A stretch of 64,000 nt of DNA from positions 43,203 to 107,202 of the forward strand of contig NCHN01000009.1 in NCBI GenBank assembly GCA_002281875.1. The letters are read 5' to 3'. The notes below the pieces were generated by a model that was given only the letters and a program-made list of their open reading frames with translations, had not been told where the DNA came from and did not search any database. Origin of the DNA: Sphingobacteriia bacterium 24-36-13 (GTDB taxonomy: Bacteria > Bacteroidota > Bacteroidia > Chitinophagales > Chitinophagaceae). Made by a program: the position numbers and the translations under genes. Below, one piece after another: positions 35,361 through 42,647 of the stretch; position 1 is the first letter of the stretch; each line of letters begins with the position of its first letter.

Positions 35361-36707
35361 CTAATAAGCTGGGTTAACACCGGTATAATTAGAGGGGGTA
35401 ATGGCTTTCAACTCTTTTTTGAGCGCTGGGCTAATCTTTAATGAATTGATAAATTGATGGATAGCTATTTTATCTATTTTTTGTTTTCCCCTAGTCAAGT
35501 CTTTTAATGCTTCGTATGGATTAGGATAATTTTCCCTTCTCAAAATAGTTTGAATGGCTTCAGCTACTACCGGCCAATTGTTTTCTAAGTCTGCTTTAAT
35601 GGCTTGTTCATTTAAAATAAGCTTAGACAATCCTTTCTCTAAAGATTGAATGGCTATGCTAATATGCCCCATGGGAACTCCCATATTTCTTAAAACAGTA
35701 GAGTCGGTTAAGTCTCTCTGCAATCTACTGATGGGTAGCTTCCCACTTAAGTGTTCTAGTAATGAATTGGCGATGCCTAAATTACCTTCTGCATTTTCAA
35801 AATCAATTGGATTTACTTTATGGGGCATAGCCGAAGACCCAACTTCCCCTTTTTTGGTTTGTTGCTTAAAATAATCCATACTTATATAGGTCCAAATATC
35901 TCTACACAAGTCTATCAAAATATTATTGATACGTTTTAATGCATCAAAATGTGCAGCCAATGAATCATAGTGCTCAATTTGTGTAGTAAACTGCATTCTT
36001 TGTAAACCCAGTATATCTTCTACAAATTTGTTCCCTAATAATACCCAGTTTTTTTTGGGGAATGCAATATGGTGAGCATTGAAATTGCCGGTTGCTCCGC
36101 CAAATTTTGCAGCATAGGGGATACTACTGAACAGTTCAATCTGGTTGTGTATGCGTTCTACAAACACCATAAACTCTTTTCCTAACTTGGTTGGGGAAGC
36201 TGCCTGACCATGGGTTCTTGCTAGTAATGGAATATCCTTCCATTGTGTTGCAAGGGAATAAATCATATTTTGTAAATTAATCAACGAAGGGAGGTATTCA
36301 TGCTCCATAGCATGTTTCCAACTAAGCGGGATTGCTGTATTGTTGATATCCTGTGAGGTTAATCCAAAATGAATCCATTCTTTTAATTGTCCTACACCAG
36401 CTTTCTCTACTTGTTCTTTTAAAAAATACTCTACCGCTTTAACATCATGATTGGTTACCGACTCCAGCAGCTTAATTTGATTGGCATCGTCAATACTAAA
36501 ATTTTCTAACATGGAACGAAGAGAATGTCTGGCTTTCAGGGGTAGTTTAAAAAACTTCTGGTCTGCCAAGAAAAAGAAATACTCCACTTCAACCAAGACC
36601 CTGTATTTGATAAGGGCATATTCTGCAAAATATTCGTCTAAATGCTCCACTTTTTTTCTATACCTGCCATCTATGGGCGAAAGCGCTGTTAATTGTGTCA
36701 GTTCCAT
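35361..36707 (-). CDS. purB: Adenylosuccinate lyase
   Basis: The 448-residue enzyme belongs to the fumarase/aspartase superfamily and acts twice in purine synthesis, cleaving SAICAR and adenylosuccinate to release fumarate. The N-terminal LSPIDGRYRKKVEHLDEYF, the HFGLTSQDINNTA loop, LARTHGQAASPTKLGKEFM with the catalytic His, and the signature loop VGSSAMPHKVNPIDFENAEG are all present. It is the long PurB type found in Escherichia coli and Bacteroidota. A divergent mqnA starts 66 bases away. The TamB-like gene follows on the same strand after 67 bases. Confidence 0.96.
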   Translation of the reverse strand: MELTQLTALSPIDGRYRKKVEHLDEYFAEYALIKYRVLVEVEYFFFLADQKFFKLPLKARHSLRSMLENFSIDDANQIKLLESVTNHDVKAVEYFLKEQVEKAGVGQLKEWIHFGLTSQDINNTAIPLSWKHAMEHEYLPSLINLQNMIYSLATQWKDIPLLARTHGQAASPTKLGKEFMVFVERIHNQIELFSSIPYAAKFGGATGNFNAHHIAFPKKNWVLLGNKFVEDILGLQRMQFTTQIEHYDSLAAHFDALKRINNILIDLCRDIWTYISMDYFKQQTKKGEVGSSAMPHKVNPIDFENAEGNLGIANSLLEHLSGKLPISRLQRDLTDSTVLRNMGVPMGHISIAIQSLEKGLSKLILNEQAIKADLENNWPVVAEAIQTILRRENYPNPYEALKDLTRGKQKIDKIAIHQFINSLKISPALKKELKAITPSNYTGVNPAY

Positions 36708-36749
36708 GTGATTTTTAAATAGGGAATAGTTAAATAGTATAATTAATCT

Positions 36750-36767
36750 TTTCTTTGTACAAAAGTA
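36750..36767. promoter_or_regulatory. Overlapping divergent -7 elements between purB and mqnA
   Basis: On the minus strand, TACTTTTG (36767-36760) matches the -7 consensus exactly and faces purB. On the plus strand, TTTCTTTG (36750-36757) matches seven of eight positions and faces mqnA. The two would compete for polymerase. No -33 elements are clear. Confidence 0.35.
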
Positions 36768-36773
36768 GCTGAA

Positions 36774-37535
36774 TTGAACAAGAAGATACGTGTTGGAGCT
36801 GTAAGTTATTTAAATACTAAACCCATGATGTTTGGTATCAAAAGATCGGGGTTATTAGACCGAATAATTCTAACCGAAAATTACCCCGCCCAAATAGCAG
36901 CTGATTTAAAAAACGACCATATTGACATTGGACTTATACCAGTGGCTATGATCCCCTCCATACAAAATGCCCATATTGTAGCCGATTATTGTATTTCGGC
37001 AGAGGAAAATGTAGCATCGGTAGCTATTTTTAGTGAAGTGCCTTTACAAGAAGTTAAAAAAGTGTTGCTCGACTACCAAAGTAGAACTTCAGTTAATTTG
37101 GCTAGAATTCTATTAAAAGAGTATTGGCAACTAAATGTTGAAATGGAAGCAGCTTCATTAGATTTTAGGGATCAAATTAAGGGTACTACTGCAGGGGTGG
37201 TGATAGGAGATAGGGCTTTGGAACAGCGATTGATTTCTCCTTATATGTATGATTTGGCCACAGCATGGAACAACCATACAGGCTTACCTTTTGTTTTTGC
37301 AGCATGGGTGGCCAATAAATCCATTGACCCAGATTTCATTGACGCTTTTAATAGGGCATTGGGATATGGGTTAAAACATTTAGAGGAGGTAGTGGCCGAA
37401 CAATCTTATCCATACTATGATTTGAAAACCTATTACACGGAAAATATTCAATATAACCTTAGCCCAGAAAAATTGAAAGCAATTGAGTTATTCCACTACA
37501 AATTGAAACAATTACAAACAGCAGATCTTTCATGA
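36774..37535 (+). CDS. mqnA: Chorismate dehydratase MqnA (futalosine pathway)
   Basis: The 253-residue periplasmic-binding-protein-fold enzyme shows the family's N-terminal VGAVSYLNTKPM, the DIGLIPVAMIPS strand and FVFAAWVANK near residue 178. MqnA converts chorismate to 3-enolpyruvylbenzoate, the first step of menaquinone synthesis by the futalosine route. The related MqnD is less likely because of the YLNTKP start motif. No ATG is available; the frame begins with TTG at 36774. The stop overlaps the ATG of the following GT2 gene (ATGA), so the two are translationally coupled although functionally unrelated. mqnB, C and D are not in this window. Confidence 0.88.
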   Translation: MNKKIRVGAVSYLNTKPMMFGIKRSGLLDRIILTENYPAQIAADLKNDHIDIGLIPVAMIPSIQNAHIVADYCISAEENVASVAIFSEVPLQEVKKVLLDYQSRTSVNLARILLKEYWQLNVEMEAASLDFRDQIKGTTAGVVIGDRALEQRLISPYMYDLATAWNNHTGLPFVFAAWVANKSIDPDFIDAFNRALGYGLKHLEEVVAEQSYPYYDLKTYYTENIQYNLSPEKLKAIELFHYKLKQLQTADLS

Positions 37536-38314
37536 ATGCAATAACCGTAATTAGTATTTGTTTTAATAATCTATCAGATTTACAAAAAACTTGTGTTTCT
37601 GTAGATCAACAAACTGTTCATCCTGATGAGCATTTAATTATCAATGGTTCTACCAATGACGAAATTGCCAATTGGTTAAATAGCCATCCTCAGCCTAATT
37701 ATAGAAGATGGATTAACGAAAGAGACAAAGGAATTGGTGATGCATTTAACAAGGGCATTCTAAATGCTACCCACCCTATAACCCATTTATTGCATGCAGG
37801 GGATAGCTATGCTGCAGACAATATATTGTCCATTGTACAAAAATTTTACGTTGAACACCCCCAAATTTGTTGGACTAGTGGAAATATTAGCGTTGTAAGG
37901 GCTGGTGAAACTATCGTAATAGGGAAACCATTTGATGCCAGCAAACTTTATAGAGGAATGAGAAGTGTTGCACATCCTACATGGTTTGTAAAAAAAGAAG
38001 TGTACAACCGAATTGGGCTTTTTAACAATGAGTTTAAAATAGCTATGGATTACGATTTGATGTGCAGAATAGCCAACGAACCTTATGGTTATATCAATGA
38101 AACCATTGCCATATTTGATGATTCGGGTATTAGTACCAAAAATTACGTACAATCATTAAAAGACAATATTACTATTTACGAACATTATTTTGGGTTCTCT
38201 ATTAAATGCAGAATCTGGCAAATGCGATTAGGCATTTTGCATTGGTTATTGCAAACGAGTTTTGGGAAATGGCTCTTTAAAATAAAGAAGGCATTGGGCT
38301 TAGCCAATGCATAA
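37532..38314 (+). CDS. Family 2 glycosyltransferase
   Basis: The 260 residues start with a GT-A fold: ITVISICFNNLSDLQKTC (about 4-21), the nucleotide-sugar region HLIINGSTNDEI, and NERDKGIGDAFNKGI (about 67-81), which is typical of WcaA/colanic-acid-type GT2 enzymes. LLHAGDSYAADNIL carries the acidic metal site (GD in place of DD). It is cytoplasmic, with a basic C-terminal end. It probably adds a sugar to a surface polysaccharide or lipid-linked glycan. It overlaps mqnA by four bases and converges on the TylF-like methyltransferase gene. Confidence 0.85.
   Translation: MNAITVISICFNNLSDLQKTCVSVDQQTVHPDEHLIINGSTNDEIANWLNSHPQPNYRRWINERDKGIGDAFNKGILNATHPITHLLHAGDSYAADNILSIVQKFYVEHPQICWTSGNISVVRAGETIVIGKPFDASKLYRGMRSVAHPTWFVKKEVYNRIGLFNNEFKIAMDYDLMCRIANEPYGYINETIAIFDDSGISTKNYVQSLKDNITIYEHYFGFSIKCRIWQMRLGILHWLLQTSFGKWLFKIKKALGLANA
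38291..38310. terminator. Hairpin at the 3' end of the GT2 gene
   Basis: GCATTGG (38291-38297) pairs with CCAATGC (38304-38310) with a six-base loop, inside the last codons of the GT2 gene. The minus strand is followed by CTTCTTTATTTT, the plus strand only by ATAAATGTTT, so it may serve the convergent methyltransferase gene better. Confidence 0.45.
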
Positions 38315-38318
38315 ATGT

Positions 38319-39065
38319 TTAAGGTTTTACTGCAGACCTACCTGTTTCGTCCATTCTATGTAAAAGAATGCCAATTTGGTTGGATGCTAAATATTCGTCT
38401 ACTGCTTTTCTAGACCCTTTCCAAAAGCCATAATCATCAATAATGAGGACACCCTTTGATACCAAAAGGGGATACAAGTGTTCCATCTCATGTTTGGTAG
38501 ATTCGTACCAATCGGTGTCTAATCTTAGTAAAGCAGTTTGTCCTGGTAAAGAAGCTGGTATGGTCTTTAATATATCACCTTGAACGAAATGTAATTTATC
38601 AGAAGGGTAACCTGTTAAAGCAATATTTCTTTTTACTTCTTCTAAACCAGAATAAGCCCAAACCACGCTATCTGTTTTTTTATTGATATCTTGTTTCAAT
38701 TGGGATGCAGCATCTCTATTTAATTGGTCTACATCTTCGGCTGTGGGAGCAGTCATCCCTTCAAAAGTATCATAGAGATACAAGTCGCGATCGTTAATAC
38801 CTAATGCCAACAAGGTTTCTGCAATGGCCATCATAGATCCCCCTTTCCAGACGCCACATTCTACTAATGCACCTGGTATTTGATTTTTTACCACATATTG
38901 TACACTTTCAATTAAACCATATAATCTTTCAGGACTTGTCATGGTATAAGTCCTTACTTTGGCAATTATATTTTCATGAATGGTTTCAAAATCAGGTGGC
39001 AATGCCGCTTTTTGTTCGTCTTGACCAAAAAATACTTTGAGTGCCTTAATAGGTTTAATCTTCAT
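38319..39065 (-). CDS. TylF/MycF-family O-methyltransferase
   Basis: The 248-residue protein shows the macrocin-O-methyltransferase-like fold: ALVECGVWKGGSMMAIAETL (about 80-99) is the SAM-binding motif I, LYLYDTFEGMTAP follows, and ALLRLDTDWYESTKHEMEHL then VLIIDDYGFWKGSRKAVDEY hold the metal-binding Asp residues. TylF-type enzymes methylate sugar hydroxyls on antibiotics; in Bacteroidota the family often occurs in glycan clusters. Here it lies between glycosyltransferases, suggesting O-methylation of a surface sugar. It follows the GT4 gene by 34 bases on the same strand. Confidence 0.85.
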   Translation of the reverse strand: MKIKPIKALKVFFGQDEQKAALPPDFETIHENIIAKVRTYTMTSPERLYGLIESVQYVVKNQIPGALVECGVWKGGSMMAIAETLLALGINDRDLYLYDTFEGMTAPTAEDVDQLNRDAASQLKQDINKKTDSVVWAYSGLEEVKRNIALTGYPSDKLHFVQGDILKTIPASLPGQTALLRLDTDWYESTKHEMEHLYPLLVSKGVLIIDDYGFWKGSRKAVDEYLASNQIGILLHRMDETGRSAVKP

Positions 39066-39099
39066 TTCTACAACTTGAGAAAGTAAAAATAACGGCTAT

Positions 39100-40194
39100 T
39101 TAAATAGCTTGATACAATTTGAGGGTTTGATTGGCGGTTTTATCCCAATTAAATAAATGGGCTCGATTATGCCCGAGTTGAACCAATTGATTTTGCAGAG
39201 AAGGATTGTTGAATACTTCCCTTATTTTTTCGGTCATATCATTGGTATTATTTGGGTCGATTAAAACCGCTGCATCACCCGCAATCTCTGCAGTGCTAGA
39301 CCCTTTTGATGTAATGACCGGACAACCGCAAGCAAAAGCTTCAATAATAGGTAAACCAAAGCCTTCATACAAACTGGGGTATACCAAGCACTGTGCATGG
39401 TTATACAATGATGCTAGTTGTTCGTTATCTTGAATGGGTTGATAAATCACTCGCTGTAGGATTTGTAGCTCTTTCAAGTGATTTAATTCTGCGTTCTTAA
39501 AAGCACTTCCACCCGCACAAACCAAATATAAATCTGGGTTTGCTTGCATAATGGGAATCAAGCTTTCTGCAAAACGCTTAAAATTTTTATATGCATATCT
39601 TTTACCTGTGTACAAGAGGTATTCTTGTTCAATTAACCTTGGCTGGGTAAATCTTTCAATGTTTACATTAAAACTATTACCATGATAAATGGTTTCAATT
39701 TTATTGGGGTCTACGCCACATAATTCAATTAAATCATTTCTGGTATTTTCAGAAACAGCAATGATTTTATTTGCCTGATGAATATGTTTAGCCCTAAGGG
39801 AAATAATGTTTTCATAAGAAGCTTGGCCTTGATGAAATCGCTCATCAATCATATCATGAATGGTTATAACCATTGGCTTGCCAGCTGTTCTGTTTAAAGA
39901 AGTTTTACTATAATAAGTTGGGTGAAATACGTCAAATGGTTGCATTCGTGCAGCAAAACTATCATAGGCATTGGAAAGCAAACGATTCAAATCTTTTTTA
40001 CCCTTGAACTGCAAATCATTCCAAAAATTCTTTCCTTTTAATTGCTCTAAGAATATATTGTCTGCCGATAGTATGTCCAGTTGGATATGGATGCCTGGTT
40101 TCTGTTGCAGTCTATAAATTAATTCATAATAATAACGAGAAATACCTCCATAAGGTTGTTCGCAAAAAATCTGGTAATCATACCTAATTGTCAT
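39100..40194 (-). CDS. Family 4 glycosyltransferase
   Basis: The 364-residue GT-B enzyme shows the acceptor-side start IRYDYQIFCEQPYGGISRYY and the donor-binding SLYEGFGLPIIEAFACGCPV (about 283-302) with the E-x7-E motif, then SSTAEIAGDAAVLIDPNN. These mark a GT4 enzyme using a nucleotide sugar such as GDP-mannose or UDP-glucose. The ATG at 40194 is chosen; an in-frame ATG at 40224 would leave only eight bases to the divergent methyltransferase start. It forms a two-gene unit with the TylF-like methyltransferase. Confidence 0.88.
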   Translation of the reverse strand: MTIRYDYQIFCEQPYGGISRYYYELIYRLQQKPGIHIQLDILSADNIFLEQLKGKNFWNDLQFKGKKDLNRLLSNAYDSFAARMQPFDVFHPTYYSKTSLNRTAGKPMVITIHDMIDERFHQGQASYENIISLRAKHIHQANKIIAVSENTRNDLIELCGVDPNKIETIYHGNSFNVNIERFTQPRLIEQEYLLYTGKRYAYKNFKRFAESLIPIMQANPDLYLVCAGGSAFKNAELNHLKELQILQRVIYQPIQDNEQLASLYNHAQCLVYPSLYEGFGLPIIEAFACGCPVITSKGSSTAEIAGDAAVLIDPNNTNDMTEKIREVFNNPSLQNQLVQLGHNRAHLFNWDKTANQTLKLYQAI

Positions 40195-40232
40195 ATTCCG
40201 TATCTTGCCCTGCAATTGCTGCATTTGATAAT

Positions 40233-40952
40233 ATGGTACCTAAAAACTTCAATCCCTCGTATAAACATCCTCTTTATTTTATAAGAAAGGGCTTGTACCG
40301 TAAAATTAGTTTATATGCGCCACAACTCAAGGGTAAACTCCTCGATTTTGGTTGTGGAGAAAAGCCATATCAATCTTTGTTTACAAATGTTGGCGAGTAT
40401 ATAGGACTAGATTACAATGGGGAGGGGCATGACCATCAAAATGAGGGAGTTGATTTTTATTATGATGGCAAGACCATTCCATTTGAAAACGAGAGCTTCG
40501 ATTCGGTTTTTACCAGTGAAGTGTTTGAGCATGTATTTGGGTTACAAGATATACTGCCCGAATTAAACCGTGTAATGAAGCCGGAGGCTCAAATTTTACT
40601 TACTTGTCCTTTTGCCTGGGAAGAACATGAAATTCCTGTTGATTATGCCAGGTACACCCAGTTTTCATTAAAAGATATGTTGGAAAAAAATGGGTTCAAG
40701 GTAATTTTGATTGATAAGAATGGTCACTTTATGAGCGCTTTGCACCAACTCTTTGTTTTGTATATTCATGATCATTGGATGCATAGAGTACCTGTATTAA
40801 GCAAAATACCCTTGTTTAAAAAAATAGTCCGTCAAATTGGAATTCCTGTTATGAACATGGGATTTAGTTTGGTTGAACCATTTTGGCCTAAGTCTGATCG
40901 TTTCTATTTAAACACTATTGTAATTGCCAAAAAAATAGCAAAGACCAACTAG
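40233..40952 (+). CDS. SAM-dependent methyltransferase in a glycan cluster
   Basis: The 239 residues carry a class I methyltransferase core: GKLLDFGCGEKPYQSLF (motif I, about 34-50), YIGLDYNGEGHD, and FDSVFTSEVFEHVFGLQDIL (motif II/III region) followed by LTCPFAWEEHEIPVDYARYT, a pattern common to methyltransferases encoded with glycosyltransferases. Upstream the frame is open to a TTG at 40188, but the ATG at 40233 gives the natural N-terminus. The next gene starts one base after its stop, so the two are co-transcribed. The substrate is probably a glycan or glycan precursor, by context. Confidence 0.8.
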   Translation: MVPKNFNPSYKHPLYFIRKGLYRKISLYAPQLKGKLLDFGCGEKPYQSLFTNVGEYIGLDYNGEGHDHQNEGVDFYYDGKTIPFENESFDSVFTSEVFEHVFGLQDILPELNRVMKPEAQILLTCPFAWEEHEIPVDYARYTQFSLKDMLEKNGFKVILIDKNGHFMSALHQLFVLYIHDHWMHRVPVLSKIPLFKKIVRQIGIPVMNMGFSLVEPFWPKSDRFYLNTIVIAKKIAKTN

Positions 40953-40953
40953 C

Positions 40954-41931
40954 ATGAAAAAAATTGTTTACACCGTTTGTTCTGCTAATCATTTAGCCCA
41001 TTGTAAAACAATGGCTAACTCTTTTGTGCAATACAATCCTGGTTATGAACTGTATATATTTTTAATAGACCAAGTAAATAGTAGATTTAATTTAAATTCA
41101 TTTAGCCCTTATAAAATATTAGAAATCAGTAAAATAAATGTTCCTGATTTTGATTTAATGGCAGCTCAATATTCGGTAATTGAATTGAATTGTGCCATGA
41201 AGCCTTTTGTTGCTCAATGGCTTTTTGCACAATATCAGCCAGACTTATTATTATATATTGATTCCGACACATTGGTTTTTTCTTCTTTTGAAGAGGTTGA
41301 AAAAAGTTTACTCGAAAACGATTTAGTAATAACGCCGCATTTTACTCATCCTTACCCTGATAACCATTTACTACCTAGAGAACGAGATATCTTACGATCT
41401 GGATTATACAATGCTGGTTTTATAGGAATGCGAAATTCTGCCAATACCAACCATTTTTTGAGTTGGTGGGCTGGGCATATGAAATCGGAATGTTATTACA
41501 ATTTTGCCGAAGGAATGGGGGTAGACCAAATCTGGATTAATTTGGTTCCTTTATTATTTAAGGGAGTTCAAATAAATAGTGACCCTGGTTTAAATGTTGC
41601 TTATTGGAATTTGCATGAAAGAAAAATCAGTATAAGGGATGGCAGTTATTGGGTGAACAACGAATACCCTTTGGTTTTCTTGCATATTAGTGGGTATCAA
41701 TTTAATGAACCATTAAATATATCTAGACACCAAAACAGGTATTCTTTTTCAGATCATTTGGTATTGCAAAACTTGTTTACGCTTTATATTGATAAAGTAA
41801 AAGAGAATGGATTTGATTTTTATTCAAGTCTTTCCTGTGCGTATGCTACTCCGAAAAAGAAGAGTAGGGGAATAATGAAAACCCTGAATCAATTGATTAA
41901 ACCGCTGGGTATTAAAATCAGTGACCTTTAA
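40954..41931 (+). CDS. GT8-like glycosyltransferase
   Basis: The 325-residue protein begins KIVYTVCSANHLAHCKTMAN, a GT-A type start, and has LLLYIDSDTLVFSSF (about 98-112), whose DSD is the metal-binding DxD motif. LYNAGFIGMRNS and EGMGVDQIWINLVPLLF are typical of glycogenin/LgtC-like (GT8) enzymes. It sits at the end of the methyltransferase-GT unit and its stop overlaps that of the convergent MORN-like gene by three to four bases. The donor and acceptor are unknown; a role in the same surface glycan as the neighbouring GT2 and GT4 enzymes is inference. Confidence 0.75.
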   Translation: MKKIVYTVCSANHLAHCKTMANSFVQYNPGYELYIFLIDQVNSRFNLNSFSPYKILEISKINVPDFDLMAAQYSVIELNCAMKPFVAQWLFAQYQPDLLLYIDSDTLVFSSFEEVEKSLLENDLVITPHFTHPYPDNHLLPRERDILRSGLYNAGFIGMRNSANTNHFLSWWAGHMKSECYYNFAEGMGVDQIWINLVPLLFKGVQINSDPGLNVAYWNLHERKISIRDGSYWVNNEYPLVFLHISGYQFNEPLNISRHQNRYSFSDHLVLQNLFTLYIDKVKENGFDFYSSLSCAYATPKKKSRGIMKTLNQLIKPLGIKISDL

Positions 41932-42611
41932 TTACCTGTTCTTCCTGTAACAACCGGTTTGTTTTTCTTTGATTGCTTTTTATTGAAATCCAATACTTCT
42001 TTGGGGAGTATTTTGGAAGCCTGTTTTTTGGTTGTATCGGCTATTGGTTTGGATATGGCAAGGGTATTTATTTTTTCTGCATCTATTTCGGATTTTAATT
42101 TCCCCATGATATATTCTTCTGTTTCTATGAGCACACCAGTATTGGGCGAATAAGTTTTCCAAATTCCGTGTTTGATAGAATTGCCATCGTTCTTCACTAC
42201 AATTCGTTCATAAAGATTGGGGTTGCCTGGGTCTACTACGTCTAAGGTATCAAAGGCTTTGTCTGGATTTACGGCTCTCCAACTTTCTTCTCTTTCTAGT
42301 CCTGCAATGGTAAAATAAAGACATCTGCCATTTTTATTGCCCCACTTAAAATTTTCTTGAGCAATCAGGTCTCCCATTAAATTAAATGTTCTCCATAATC
42401 CTTCTTTTCGATTGTTTTTAAAAACACCTTCCGCTTCAAAACCTGGTTCGCCTCTTAGTTTAGGGGTGGTTACAATCCACCTACCTTGTTTTAAATCATT
42501 AAAATCTACACAGTTTAAGGTATCTCCATTACTTGAAAGTTTATAGGATTTACACTGTGAAAAAATGGTATTCACCGAAAAAATGAGCAGTGGTAGCAAT
42601 AGAAATCTCAT
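41928..42611 (-). CDS. Secreted MORN/YwqK-like repeat protein
   Basis: The 227 residues start with a signal peptide (MRFLLLPLLIFSVNTIFSQ). The body has repeated MORN-like strands: LKQGRWIVTTPKLRG, GVFKNNRKEGLWRTFN, NFKWGNKNGRCLYF and IKHGIWKTYSPNTGVLIETE. Similar proteins are annotated as YwqK-family antitoxins by automatic pipelines, but a signal peptide and the absence of a toxin partner make that unlikely. The C-terminal 50 residues are Lys-rich. It is divergent from the propeller gene (36 bases between starts). Function unknown, probably periplasmic. Confidence 0.7.
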   Translation of the reverse strand: MRFLLLPLLIFSVNTIFSQCKSYKLSSNGDTLNCVDFNDLKQGRWIVTTPKLRGEPGFEAEGVFKNNRKEGLWRTFNLMGDLIAQENFKWGNKNGRCLYFTIAGLEREESWRAVNPDKAFDTLDVVDPGNPNLYERIVVKNDGNSIKHGIWKTYSPNTGVLIETEEYIMGKLKSEIDAEKINTLAISKPIADTTKKQASKILPKEVLDFNKKQSKKNKPVVTGRTGN

Positions 42612-42647
42612 ATTACTTACATTCGGATTCGAAAATACAAAGCCGAT

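Noticed and set aside
41928-42611. YwqK-type antitoxin of a toxin-antitoxin pair
   Set aside because: The product has a signal peptide and no toxin gene is adjacent; the resemblance is limited to MORN-like repeats.
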